Of a stretch of 64,000 nucleotides of DNA, positions 43,157 to 51,379 are shown in pieces (the first letter of the stretch is position 1; the number at the start of each line of letters is the position of its first letter). The stretch is from Paenibacillus lignilyticus (lineage in GTDB: Bacteria; Bacillota; Bacilli; Paenibacillales; Paenibacillaceae), in the NCBI RefSeq assembly GCF_017942085.1, contig NZ_JAGKSP010000003.1, positions 62,001-126,000 of the forward strand, given 5' to 3'. Position numbers and translations under genes: made by a program. The notes beneath the pieces are model-generated. The model did not search any database and was not told the DNA's origin. It saw only the letters and a program-made list of their open reading frames with translations.

Positions 43157-43333
43157 TTACTTTGTAATGACAGCAATGATTTTATTCAAAGGCACGAATA
43201 CTTTGGTCCCCAACAAGGTTCTCAATACGACTATGCCGTTGTTTACTTTAATGACCCGACCCCCGATTTCCTCAGCCGAAGCTGTTTTAAGCACGACAAA
43301 TTTCCCTCGCAGACGGTTCAAGAGTGTTAGCAT
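43157..43333 (-). CDS. small beta-barrel (DUF2642/LSm-like) protein
   Basis: 58 residues from the ATG at 43333, with GAGGGGG nine bases upstream. Sequence LRGKFVVLKTASAEEIGGRVIKVNNGIVVLRTLLGTKVFVPLNKIIAVI has the strand pattern of short Sm-like folds, similar in layout to DUF2642 proteins of spore formers. Lies ~100 bp downstream of the kinase gene on the same strand. Function unknown. Confidence 0.6.
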   Translation of the reverse strand: MLTLLNRLRGKFVVLKTASAEEIGGRVIKVNNGIVVLRTLLGTKVFVPLNKIIAVITK

Positions 43334-43434
43334 GGCGTTCATCCCCCTCTCGTTACTACTCATTCTATGAGCGTTGAAACGAGAGGGTTCGGGCTTGTAC
43401 GCAAGATAGTGAAAAAAAGTGTGACCGGCGTGAT

Positions 43435-45636
43435 TCACCTGCGAAACAGGAATACTTTCTTTACGTACCTTGCAAAATGAACATTCTTGTACGATGCCAT
43501 TTGTTTGTTTAGTGCATGATATTCCTCCACTTTGTCTGAATACCGTTTACCTCGTTCATCGATTTGCCTGTCAAAGTGATGAAGCTCGTTCATAAGCCGG
43601 TTTTCGGCAGCCTCCACTTCCTTCGTTAAGGAATCCCGTTCCGGAAGGTGAGTCTGCTTAATCACATCCAACTTTTCCTGTGCAGCGGTTATATAGGTTT
43701 GTTCCGCATCGTTTAATGTTGACTTCCGATCTTTAAACTTTAACGTTATGGCGGAAATTTCAGTGCGAGGAAGGACTTGAGGAATTTTCGATCGATGCCT
43801 GCGTTCGATTTTTCTTTTCCAGTCGACCAGCGCTTTCGCTTGAGATCGGCTCATGCCTACATGAACCGAACCGCCGTTTGTTAATATCAAATAGGCCTTG
43901 TCGATTTGTTTGCGGCCATAGGACTGATTGATCGTAATGTCCAAGAAATCAGCAGGCGTACGAATACCGTTCTTTCTTAAACGGCGTTTCGTCTCATCGT
44001 CGATTTCCGGAATCGTTTCCTGGCTGATCTTATGTTTGGTTATCTGCTCTTCCAACCATTTTTTTTGGAATGAGGCCAGTTTGCTCGAAAGCTCCGTTTT
44101 TTCCTCTTGATCAAGAGTTCGCCTTTCGCCAACTAATCCGCTTAAAAATTGATGAAGCTCCTTCTCCACCACTTTTGTTTCTTGCCTTTCCCGATAAGCC
44201 TCTTCCTCGAGCCTCTGTACGCAATCGTTTAACAATTCTTCTTCAATTTGACTAAAATTACGCTTAATTTCGTTTAATTCGTTCATTTCATCTCGCAATA
44301 CGGATAGGTCAAACTCCAGCCTCTTCATGTTTTCATTCCTGGCTCTCTTCTCCCGGACGACGGGAATCTTCCTATATCTCCAGCTTAAAAAAACGATCTC
44401 CGTTCCAACACCTAGTATCGAACTCAAGAGTAGCGCCAAGACCGGGGCACTACTGTACAAAATCGTTCCGGCTGACGCTGTTGCGAGTAAAATCAGGTAG
44501 GAAATGAAGCTTTCCTGCAAAAGCAGATTTGGTAATGGCTGCTTGTGCGGCGTCTCTTCCAACGTAATATGGTCCAAAACCCACGACGCTCCACCGGAAT
44601 ACGAAGTTTCAGGCGGCGATACGGCAAGAGCCTTCTGCGGCTTCCGCTTTAAGTGCCGATCATACAAGGCCGTCAGTGAAGTTTTAAACGAAGTCGTCTT
44701 AGAGAATGCCGAGATATAAAGGCTTGAAGGCTGCCTAGTCTTCTCTTCCGGTTCGGGATTGTGGAGTTTCGGCACCTCCGGCACTTCAACTGTAACGAAT
44801 TGACGAAGGGAGTTAACTGACGATCGTACTGTTTCGTCTTCCATATGCGCCAGTAATTCGAATGCGCGTGATGTTTCGGGACTAATATAATCATTCCTTC
44901 GAAATAGGAGGCTCTCCTCCAGCTCTCCCGCTTCAAGCGAATGCCATAATGAGGGATCGGCACAAACGGCTGTGATCGATATCCATACGACCCAAGCCGA
45001 GAAGTGATCGATATAGGGGCCGAAATGCCCCTCATTCCTTCCAGGGTGTTGATAGTTTCGGTGACCGAGCTCATTGCTTGGCATGCCGTCTAACCCGGGG
45101 ACGTACATCCCGTCGTAGTCGATCAAAATGATTTCATCATCGTTGATCAATATATTTCCATGCTGAAAGTCGCCATGTCCAATATTGGCCGTGCGCAGTG
45201 CGCGGGTCATGATGATCCATTTATCGGAGAGTTCTTGCAGCAGGTCGGAACGATGCAAATTCCGACCCATGTAATCGAGCAGCGACTCTCCCCCCACCCA
45301 TTGCATTTTCACGACGGGGAACCACTGGCCGTTGATATGAACGCCTTCGGAAAGGTATTCGAATGGGACGAGGTACGGGAGAGGATTGGAGCGTAAATGC
45401 AAGCTGATGGCATCGTAACGGATCTTCTGATCTTTTACATTGGTGGTGAAGCACCTGACCGCCCACTCTCGTTCACCACACTTCAGTTTGTACACGGTGG
45501 CGAAGCTTCCCGATATCGGACGGGGCAAACCCAGCTTATCCAATTCCGGCAAGCCTGCCTGCAGCTCCGGGTCCTTAAAGCAGATACGCGGATTTTGAAT
45601 GGCTTCCCTATAATCCTGCGGAGTGGGCCAGTACAT
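43435..45636 (-). CDS. YegI-like Ser/Thr protein kinase with membrane, coiled-coil and HhH-like regions
   Basis: 733 residues. Kinase domain ~40-290: glycine loop SGSFATVYK (42-50), catalytic loop HGDFQHGN (154-161), metal site DYDG (173-176). The usual VAIK lysine is replaced by Arg in WAVRCF. Two hydrophobic helices lie near 390-430, then long charged coiled coils, and near 600 a helix-hairpin-helix-like stretch (KKRLRKNGIRTPADFL-type and VGMSRSQAKALVDWK). Together with the PP2C and vWA genes this is the kinase of the TerY-P triad (E. coli YegI-PphC-YegL). Starts 4 bp after the phosphatase gene. Confidence 0.85.
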   Translation of the reverse strand: MYWPTPQDYREAIQNPRICFKDPELQAGLPELDKLGLPRPISGSFATVYKLKCGEREWAVRCFTTNVKDQKIRYDAISLHLRSNPLPYLVPFEYLSEGVHINGQWFPVVKMQWVGGESLLDYMGRNLHRSDLLQELSDKWIIMTRALRTANIGHGDFQHGNILINDDEIILIDYDGMYVPGLDGMPSNELGHRNYQHPGRNEGHFGPYIDHFSAWVVWISITAVCADPSLWHSLEAGELEESLLFRRNDYISPETSRAFELLAHMEDETVRSSVNSLRQFVTVEVPEVPKLHNPEPEEKTRQPSSLYISAFSKTTSFKTSLTALYDRHLKRKPQKALAVSPPETSYSGGASWVLDHITLEETPHKQPLPNLLLQESFISYLILLATASAGTILYSSAPVLALLLSSILGVGTEIVFLSWRYRKIPVVREKRARNENMKRLEFDLSVLRDEMNELNEIKRNFSQIEEELLNDCVQRLEEEAYRERQETKVVEKELHQFLSGLVGERRTLDQEEKTELSSKLASFQKKWLEEQITKHKISQETIPEIDDETKRRLRKNGIRTPADFLDITINQSYGRKQIDKAYLILTNGGSVHVGMSRSQAKALVDWKRKIERRHRSKIPQVLPRTEISAITLKFKDRKSTLNDAEQTYITAAQEKLDVIKQTHLPERDSLTKEVEAAENRLMNELHHFDRQIDERGKRYSDKVEEYHALNKQMASYKNVHFARYVKKVFLFRR

Positions 45637-45640
45637 CGCC

Positions 45641-46414
45641 TCACTTCCCTTTTACCAGTTTTAGACGTATGAAGGTAACGTCATCGTTCCTTAAATAGAA
45701 ACGGCCTTCTCGGTGAGTCCGCCGTCTTTCTTCATGCACGAGATGATTGAAGTCACGTTCGCCGCCCAGCTTATGAATCAGCCATATTACGCTGCGATCT
45801 TCCTTGTAGCGAGTCAACAGCCAACAGGCTAGGGCATCGGTCATCAACCAGAACTCGTCTCCTGCTTCGGCGGTACCGCTCCAGCTGTGAACAAACGCTT
45901 TAAGCTGGGCATTATTAGCCGTGTTACTGGAGATGAGGACAGGTCGACGTAGAAACTCATCGACATTGCTTAAAGGAAATGAGGCGAGCATCGAATCCCC
46001 TCGAACATGAAAAATGCAGCTGTCTCCGACCGCCATCGCGTCAAATGCCGCAGACTCGGCATCCCTCGCAATTCGGAATGTGATCCCCGCTAATGTGGAA
46101 AACGCTCCGCTGCTGAGTTTCTCCTGCGCATACCAAGGGAGATTTTTGCCGTTGGTTTTTTTCTGCCAAGCTTTCGATAAGGGGAAAACCGATTTATGGA
46201 TCTGCATGCCGCCGAATCTGCCGAAGCAATAACCGCTTACCAGTAAATTCGCCCACAGTTCAGCATAGGAGGATTCACTGGCCCCATCCGCTATGGCGAA
46301 TCTGCAGATTGTCGTCTCCTTGTGAACATGTGTGCTGCTATGGGAGGCATCCTCGTATTCATCGCTGCGATTCCCTGCCTTCGGCATGATAAAACTTTCT
46401 TTTTCGATTCGCAT
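45641..46414 (-). CDS. PP2C-family protein phosphatase (PphC/YegK-like)
   Basis: 257 residues. PP2C metal-site motifs in order: DEYEDA near residue 18, IADGAS, AVGDS, MTDAL and NDDVTFI at the C-terminus. No membrane segment, so cytoplasmic. Middle gene of the triad, 10 bp after the vWA gene and 4 bp before the kinase gene. E. coli PphC dephosphorylates the YegI kinase; the same antagonism is inferred here. Confidence 0.85.
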   Translation of the reverse strand: MRIEKESFIMPKAGNRSDEYEDASHSSTHVHKETTICRFAIADGASESSYAELWANLLVSGYCFGRFGGMQIHKSVFPLSKAWQKKTNGKNLPWYAQEKLSSGAFSTLAGITFRIARDAESAAFDAMAVGDSCIFHVRGDSMLASFPLSNVDEFLRRPVLISSNTANNAQLKAFVHSWSGTAEAGDEFWLMTDALACWLLTRYKEDRSVIWLIHKLGGERDFNHLVHEERRRTHREGRFYLRNDDVTFIRLKLVKGK

Positions 46415-46424
46415 AACTTACGCC

Positions 46425-47255
46425 CTACCGAAGATTGGCCGGACGCGTACCGATATCAAGCGCCTGGATCACGAGCGTTATATCCGCATTGAGCACAAAA
46501 CCTCTCGCTCCATCGGCAAGATTCAAATCGTATTCCTGATTAGCGACTTGGATCATAAAAGGCGTTAACGGACTTGAGCCTTCGTAAAGCACTCTGGAAT
46601 ACGCGTCAGGCAGCGCATCCGCGGTTTCGGGAAAGCGGAGCTCCACCGCGCTCGGACTATCGGAAATGTGCAGGTTGAATAGCAGTACATTTCCGTCATC
46701 TGTCGATAACGTTCTCAATTGTTCCATATCATGCGTCGGATCGCCGTCGGTCGATTCGCCGTCCGTGATATGAATGACAACCGGCGGAAAACAATGCGTG
46801 TACTCACTGATCCATTGAGCCAGGACAGTTTGAGCCGCTCTGACCGCTTCGCACATCGGCGTGCCTCCGTTTGCTATCGGCTCAAACCAGACCGGAAACT
46901 TGACGAGTTGATCAACCAACCCTCCTGCCCCATCGGGAACTTTTTTCAGACGTTTATCCAGCTTTGACGGGTTATCGGCAATTTCGCTAATCGGCACCAC
47001 TTCTCTCCCCGCTAAAACTCCTCCGAACGCCGGCCCGACACCGGCGCCATAGCCAATTACGCCGACATGATAGTAATCGCGTATTCCCTCCGACTTCGCG
47101 CACTTGATAACGAGATTTTGCAATAACCGGTTGATGGCGTCTGAAACGCTCTCGGCCTTGGTGCTTGCCCCGAACGGATCGGACATAGATCCGGATTGGT
47201 CGATAATAAACAAGATACACGACGGATTCGATCGACTGATTTCAGCTGAATACAT
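46425..47255 (-). CDS. vWA-domain protein (TerY/YegL-like)
   Basis: 276 residues from the ATG at 47255 (GAGGGGTGA upstream). von Willebrand A domain with complete MIDAS: DQSGS (D19, S21, S23), Thr in GGTPMCEA and Asp in ITDGESTDG, so it should bind a divalent metal. The C-terminal ~60 residues may be a separate small region. First gene of the triad operon; promoter palindrome at 47271-47294. It probably serves as the scaffold or target that the kinase and phosphatase act on. Confidence 0.85.
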   Translation of the reverse strand: MYSAEISRSNPSCILFIIDQSGSMSDPFGASTKAESVSDAINRLLQNLVIKCAKSEGIRDYYHVGVIGYGAGVGPAFGGVLAGREVVPISEIADNPSKLDKRLKKVPDGAGGLVDQLVKFPVWFEPIANGGTPMCEAVRAAQTVLAQWISEYTHCFPPVVIHITDGESTDGDPTHDMEQLRTLSTDDGNVLLFNLHISDSPSAVELRFPETADALPDAYSRVLYEGSSPLTPFMIQVANQEYDLNLADGARGFVLNADITLVIQALDIGTRPANLR

Positions 47256-47270
47256 GTGCTCACCCCTCAC

Positions 47271-47294
47271 AATAGGTACATGCTTATACCTATT
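47271..47294. promoter_or_regulatory. operator-like palindrome of the vWA-PP2C-kinase operon
   Basis: Perfect 8-bp arms AATAGGTA and TACCTATT with an 8-bp centre, immediately upstream of the ribosome site of the vWA gene and covering a TATAAG that may be the -10. Confidence 0.55.
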
Positions 47295-47318
47295 CGAACA
47301 GGGACAAAGTATTGACAA

Positions 47319-47358
47319 TAAAAAAGAAGCTGGCGCAGATGGACTGCAACAGCTTCTT
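47319..47358 (-). terminator. rho-independent terminator
   Basis: AAGAAGCTG and CAGCTTCTT arms around a 17-nt loop, then TTTTTT on the minus strand. It insulates the triad operon from upstream transcription. Confidence 0.75.
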
Positions 47359-47454
47359 AGTTTAGGGGATTTAAAATATCGTATCCCGTTCGTATAGCTT
47401 AAAGAAAGGACATTTCCCGGGCACCTATAGTGAAATGCGAGCGAGGAGCAAATC

Positions 47455-47640
47455 CTATCTCTGATTTTTCCGAATTCGAGTAAAGACCAGGAGCCCCGCG
47501 ATCAACATGGCGATGTAACCTATGTTTTGGGCTGGCTCGGATTCCATTCCCAGCACCATGCAGAGATTGGTAACCAAACTCTTAGTTAAGAGCGCAACCG
47601 CGATCAGCATGATTGGACGTATAATATTGAACCTGTTCAA
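47455..47640 (-). CDS. small two-helix membrane protein
   Basis: About 61 residues from a TTG at 47640 placed six bases after AAAGGGTG; a GTG nine bases earlier lies in that site. Two hydrophobic helices (IIRPIMLIAVALLTKSLVTNLCMVLGM and NIGYIAMLIAGLLVFTRI) and a basic C-terminus. Family not recognised. Confidence 0.6.
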   Translation of the reverse strand: MNRFNIIRPIMLIAVALLTKSLVTNLCMVLGMESEPAQNIGYIAMLIAGLLVFTRIRKNQR

Positions 47641-47784
47641 ATGTGTCACCCTTTCTTATGAGTCTGTTAATTGATGCTTACCAATGAGTCATTACTTTTA
47701 CGGAAAATAGGGGCTATGGTTTCGTTTCCATTGTACATAACAAAACTGCCGATCGTGTGCCGGCAGCTTTGTTACGTTGGCCAG

Positions 47785-48168
47785 TTACTTATGAATCATT
47801 TGAATTAAGTTGCCACATGTATCATCAAAGACAGCTATTGTGAACTCGCCCATTTTGGTCGGCTTCATTGTAAAATGGACGCCGATTTCCAATAATCGAT
47901 TGTACTCTTTATGTATATCTGCAACTCCAAACATTGTGGCTGGGATGCCGTCAGTAAATATTTTCTTTTGATACTCTTTGGCGGCAGGATGATCGTTCGG
48001 TTCGAGAATAAGCTCGGTTCCTTCTTGCTCATCGGATGAAACAAGGGCGATCCACCTAAACTTCCCCATGGGAATGTCATGCTTCTTTACAAAGCCCAGC
48101 ATTTCTGTATAAAACGCCAGTGCCTTATCTTGATCTTGAACGAAAAGACTGGTAACTATGATTTTCAT
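47785..48168 (-). CDS. VOC family protein (glyoxalase/bleomycin-resistance-like)
   Basis: 127 residues from the ATG at 48168 (GGAGG upstream). KIIVTSLFVQDQDKALAFYTEMLGF at the N-terminus, ELILEPNDHPAAKEYQ in the middle and VFDDTCGNLIQMIHK at the C-terminus, the pattern of ArsR-linked VOC proteins. Follows the ArsR gene by ~70 bp and is probably co-transcribed. Substrate unknown. Confidence 0.8.
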   Translation of the reverse strand: MKIIVTSLFVQDQDKALAFYTEMLGFVKKHDIPMGKFRWIALVSSDEQEGTELILEPNDHPAAKEYQKKIFTDGIPATMFGVADIHKEYNRLLEIGVHFTMKPTKMGEFTIAVFDDTCGNLIQMIHK

Positions 48169-48237
48169 CGCTTTTTCTGCCTCCAATGATATTGCAATGT
48201 CGGTGTTCCGTAACAAGCTAGCAGTCTTGGATAAGAA

Positions 48238-48516
48238 TTACTCTATCCACCCTTTGAGCAGGTCTTTTAATGGTTCGTTATTAAAAACTACAATTCGGAA
48301 TTTTCCTTTTTTTTCTGATTGGATCAACCCGGCGTCTTCCAGTACAGATAGATGTTTAGCGATCGCCTGTCTCGTAATGGCAAGATTGTGCTTCGTAATG
48401 AGTCGGACCGTAAGTTCATATAACGTTTGCTCGTTGCGTTCCGATAGTTCGTCTAACATAAGCCGCCTAGTCGAGTCGCCAAGTGCTTTGAATATAGTGT
48501 CTCTGTCCCATTTCAT
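48238..48516 (-). CDS. ArsR-family transcriptional regulator
   Basis: 92 residues from the ATG at 48516. Winged helix with recognition segment ITRQAIAKHLSVLEDAGLIQSEKKGKFRIVVFN. No metal-binding Cys pair, so it belongs to the metal-independent ArsR group found with VOC proteins. There is no ribosome site, and the ATG lies six bases after the -10 box, so the mRNA is probably leaderless. Confidence 0.85.
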   Translation of the reverse strand: MKWDRDTIFKALGDSTRRLMLDELSERNEQTLYELTVRLITKHNLAITRQAIAKHLSVLEDAGLIQSEKKGKFRIVVFNNEPLKDLLKGWIE

Positions 48517-48522
48517 ATATCG

Positions 48523-48552
48523 ATTATAAGCAACCCTGAGGTTGCTTGTCAA
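48523..48552 (-). promoter_or_regulatory. ArsR promoter with an operator filling the spacer
   Basis: Minus-strand TTGACA (48547-48552) and TATAAT (48523-48528) are both consensus. The 18-bp spacer between them is exactly the palindrome AGCAACC-N4-GGTTGCT (48529-48546). Confidence 0.8.
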
Positions 48553-48597
48553 TCACGGTCGACGTAAGCATTGTACTATTATGCCCGATACCATAAC

Positions 48598-48627
48598 AAA
48601 AAAAAGAACCGCCACTTTCAGCAGTTC
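48598..48627 (-). terminator. rho-independent terminator
   Basis: GAACTGCT and GGCGGTTC (two G-T pairs) followed by eight T on the minus strand. Ends the DUF3817 gene. Confidence 0.75.
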
Positions 48628-48657
48628 CCTCTCATTTAGCATCCCTAGTTAGTAGAC

Positions 48658-48951
48658 TTATTTTTTTCGCAGCAATTGGCGGTCCAGCAAGAAATTCCCG
48701 AGCGGAAGAAAGGCAGCTCCCAACGCGAAAAGCACTTTGCCTATAGACCAACGATGAGCGAACGTCACATGTGCAACCGCCAGCAGATAGAGCACGAAGA
48801 ACAAGCCATGTAACGAGCCGACCACCATCACTGCTTCCGGCAGATCAGCGGCGTACTTCAGCGGCATTGCAATGCACAGCAAGATAATGTAAGAAAGCCC
48901 CTCCAAGAGGGTAATAATTCGCAATCGGCCCATTGTTGTAGTGAACTGCAT
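48658..48951 (-). CDS. DUF3817 small membrane protein
   Basis: 97 residues from the ATG at 48951 (AGGAGG upstream). Three hydrophobic helices with the DUF3817 pattern GRLRIITLLEGLSYIILLCIAMPLKY..GSLHGLFFVLYLLAV and C-terminal FLPLGNFLLDRQL. Integral membrane; function unknown. Single-gene unit. Confidence 0.8.
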   Translation of the reverse strand: MQFTTTMGRLRIITLLEGLSYIILLCIAMPLKYAADLPEAVMVVGSLHGLFFVLYLLAVAHVTFAHRWSIGKVLFALGAAFLPLGNFLLDRQLLRKK

Positions 48952-49062
48952 GAACTTCGACCTCCTAGTTCGACCCGATCTGGGACGAGATTGTCTATAT
49001 ACAGTATACAATGTTGTCCATGTCCTGCCCAATGAACATATTGTTACACGCCAATACTCTTA

Positions 49063-49428
49063 TTAATTGTCTTTACTTCGCTGGTTCTCACTAACCCGAA
49101 ACTTTACCATTTTCTTAATTAAATCGAAGGGTATCGGCTTATTAATAGGAAATTGAACAGAACCCTTCGCTGTTTTATAAGGTGAAAGTTCCTCTTGAAA
49201 CCTTTCTATCCCGCTAGGCGTAGGATAGAATCCGATGTGTTTTTCGAAAGCCGCGAAATGCACCAAATTGCCGTTCAACGCGAATGTCGGCATTTGATAA
49301 CTGATCTTTTCAGTCGCTTCCGGTGCGCAATCGTGAATTAGTTCTCTAAGCTTATTTAGGATTTCTTTGGTCTCACCGGTAAACTGCGCAATATAATCGT
49401 CAATGGTGTTTATTCCACGTTTCTCCAT
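49063..49428 (-). CDS. DUF1801 (YdhG-like) protein
   Basis: 121 residues. TIDDYIAQFTGETKEILNKLRELIHDCAPEATEKISYQMPTFALNGNLVHFAAFEKHIGFYPTPSGIERF is the DUF1801 pattern. B. subtilis relatives have been annotated as frataxin-like iron chaperones, but the assignment for this gene is by family only. Cytoplasmic, alpha/beta sandwich expected. Confidence 0.8.
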   Translation of the reverse strand: MEKRGINTIDDYIAQFTGETKEILNKLRELIHDCAPEATEKISYQMPTFALNGNLVHFAAFEKHIGFYPTPSGIERFQEELSPYKTAKGSVQFPINKPIPFDLIKKMVKFRVSENQRSKDN

Positions 49429-49562
49429 TCGACTTCCTCCTAAACGTATAAAATAGATATCTCGTTGTCCTTCGAATTACACGAAACCTTTGCGCCAAGT
49501 TGTGGAAACGGCGTACCCGTTTGAAATGCTTCAAATGAATACGTCCTCCTACGCAAATATTC

Positions 49563-50297
49563 TTAAAGTTTTCTTGCTTTGACGACAAACGTTAAGGGAA
49601 GCATTTTTGCTTTTTGGACAACATCACTGTCCTGAGATTGGATAATCGCATCGTCGGATTCCTCGATCATCTGCTCAATTACAAATCCCGCTTTGGCCAG
49701 CGCATTGACATAAGTTGATAGTTTACGATCCGATAGGGTGAGCTCCGCTTCATCAAGAGATACCGAATACCAGGATTCATCGAAATAACACTTTTTAAAA
49801 ACCAGCAAATCGCCCTCTCCAACAACGCATTTGTGTATGGGATGAGACCAGCTGAATATAAAAACGCCGTCTTTTTTCAAGTAAGAAGCGATTCGGCGGA
49901 AGGTCCCCTCAAGGTCAGTTGTCCAGCCTATGGCATAAATCGAATAGACAAAGTCAAAATAATCCTCCGGTATGCCACATGCTTCTTCCATTGGAGAACA
50001 GATCAATTTAGCTGAATAACCGCACGACTTCAAGTGTTGTGCCGCTTTTTTGATTTGGTTCTCTGAAATATCCATGCCCCACAGTTCAGATGCGTTGCGG
50101 TCCCCCTGATACTGCAACGATTGACCGTTTCCGCAACCGATTTCCAACACCCTTTTTCCCGAAACATCGCCAAAAAGCTGGCATTTTTCTTCTGAGATAT
50201 ACGAACCATACAAAGGAAGCACGATTGCTCCCAAAAAGCCATTTCCTTGCGTATCCCAATAGCTGCTGTTTGTTTGATAAACAGTATTCTTGTCCAT
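49563..50297 (-). CDS. class I SAM-dependent methyltransferase
   Basis: 244 residues from the ATG at 50297 (MDKNTVYQTNSSYWD). The frame stays open for 61 more codons to 50480 with earlier ATGs, but no strong ribosome site supports any of them and the methyltransferase domain starts here. Motif I VLEIGCGNGQSL, acidic strand-2 end GMDISE, post-I FDFVYSIYAIGW. Ends LPLTFVVKARKL. Small-molecule substrate unknown. Confidence 0.75.
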   Translation of the reverse strand: MDKNTVYQTNSSYWDTQGNGFLGAIVLPLYGSYISEEKCQLFGDVSGKRVLEIGCGNGQSLQYQGDRNASELWGMDISENQIKKAAQHLKSCGYSAKLICSPMEEACGIPEDYFDFVYSIYAIGWTTDLEGTFRRIASYLKKDGVFIFSWSHPIHKCVVGEGDLLVFKKCYFDESWYSVSLDEAELTLSDRKLSTYVNALAKAGFVIEQMIEESDDAIIQSQDSDVVQKAKMLPLTFVVKARKL

Positions 50298-50545
50298 GCC
50301 GTCCGTGGCAGCACAACCAAACTCGCCGGCACCTATAATATTCATTCTAGTAAAGGACTGTTTTTCCACATCGCTGCCTCCCAATATTAAGTTTCCAACA
50401 TACTGCGCTTGGTGCCCCATAATTGCGAAAACGACAACCGTTATACTGGCTGCCGTTTCATTGGTAATATTCGATAGCATGAAATAAAATTCCTTCCGGT
50501 ACTTGGAAAAACTCAGGGTCTACTTCTTGTGAGATCGCGTGATTG

Positions 50546-51364
50546 TTACCCTTTGACAGCCGAGCTGGAAATCCCTTGGATAATATATTTTTGGCCGACG
50601 AGGAAAATGAGGATCATCGGGACGATCGCTGCCGCCGAAGCTGCCATCATGCCGTTGTAGTCGACGTTGTTCTCCAGAATAAAATTTTGCAGACCGAGCG
50701 GAATCGTGTATAGCTTCGGGCTTTGGAGAAACACGAGCGCATTCTCGTAGTCGTTCCATTGCCAAGAAAAATCGATAATCGCGAATGTCGCTATCGCGGG
50801 TTTCGCCAGCGGCAGGATCAATTGGAGGAAAATCCGGAAATGGCCGGCGCCATCCAAGAAAGCCGATTCCGTGATTTCTTTCGGAATCCCCATGAAAAAC
50901 TGCCTGAGCATGAAGACGCCGAAAATCGAAAACATGGCAGGCAAAATGAGCGCCCAATGCGTGTTGTAGATATGCAGCCAGTTAAACAAAATAAACTTCG
51001 GCACGAATACGACCTGCGGCGGAATCATCATCATCGACAAGTAGATCAGAAACAGCGTATCTCTTCCTTTAAACTCGGTGCGGGCGAAGCCGTAAGCAGC
51101 CAGCGCAGACATGAATACCGCGCCTGCAGTGCCAATGACCGCGATTTTGATCGAGTTCATGTAGTAAGGAGCGAAATTGTAATTACCCGTCCAAATCCGT
51201 TTGTGGCTGCTCCAATCGAGCTTGGAGGGAAGCCACTTCGTAAACACCTCGCTCGGGGTTTGAAATGACGTACTGATCATCCATAGGAAAGGAAGAATCA
51301 TGAACGCGCCGGCGATCAGCATGACGACGGTCGTCGGCAGTTTAGTTCTCATCGTGGTTACCAT
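50546..51364 (-). CDS. CUT1 sugar ABC transporter permease (MalG type)
   Basis: 272 residues, six membrane helices, EAA loop ITESAFLDGAGHFRIFLQLILPLAKP. Ends in GISSSAVKG, the usual MalG-type tail. 15 bp after the MalF-type gene. Last gene of the operon; no terminator hairpin was evident after it. Confidence 0.9.
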   Translation of the reverse strand: MVTTMRTKLPTTVVMLIAGAFMILPFLWMISTSFQTPSEVFTKWLPSKLDWSSHKRIWTGNYNFAPYYMNSIKIAVIGTAGAVFMSALAAYGFARTEFKGRDTLFLIYLSMMMIPPQVVFVPKFILFNWLHIYNTHWALILPAMFSIFGVFMLRQFFMGIPKEITESAFLDGAGHFRIFLQLILPLAKPAIATFAIIDFSWQWNDYENALVFLQSPKLYTIPLGLQNFILENNVDYNGMMAASAAAIVPMILIFLVGQKYIIQGISSSAVKG

Positions 51365-51379
51365 GGCGGCATGCTCCTT

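Noticed and set aside
50298..50480. 61-residue N-terminal extension of the methyltransferase
   Set aside because: The extension has no recognisable domain or ribosome site; the ATG at 50297 starts the conserved domain.
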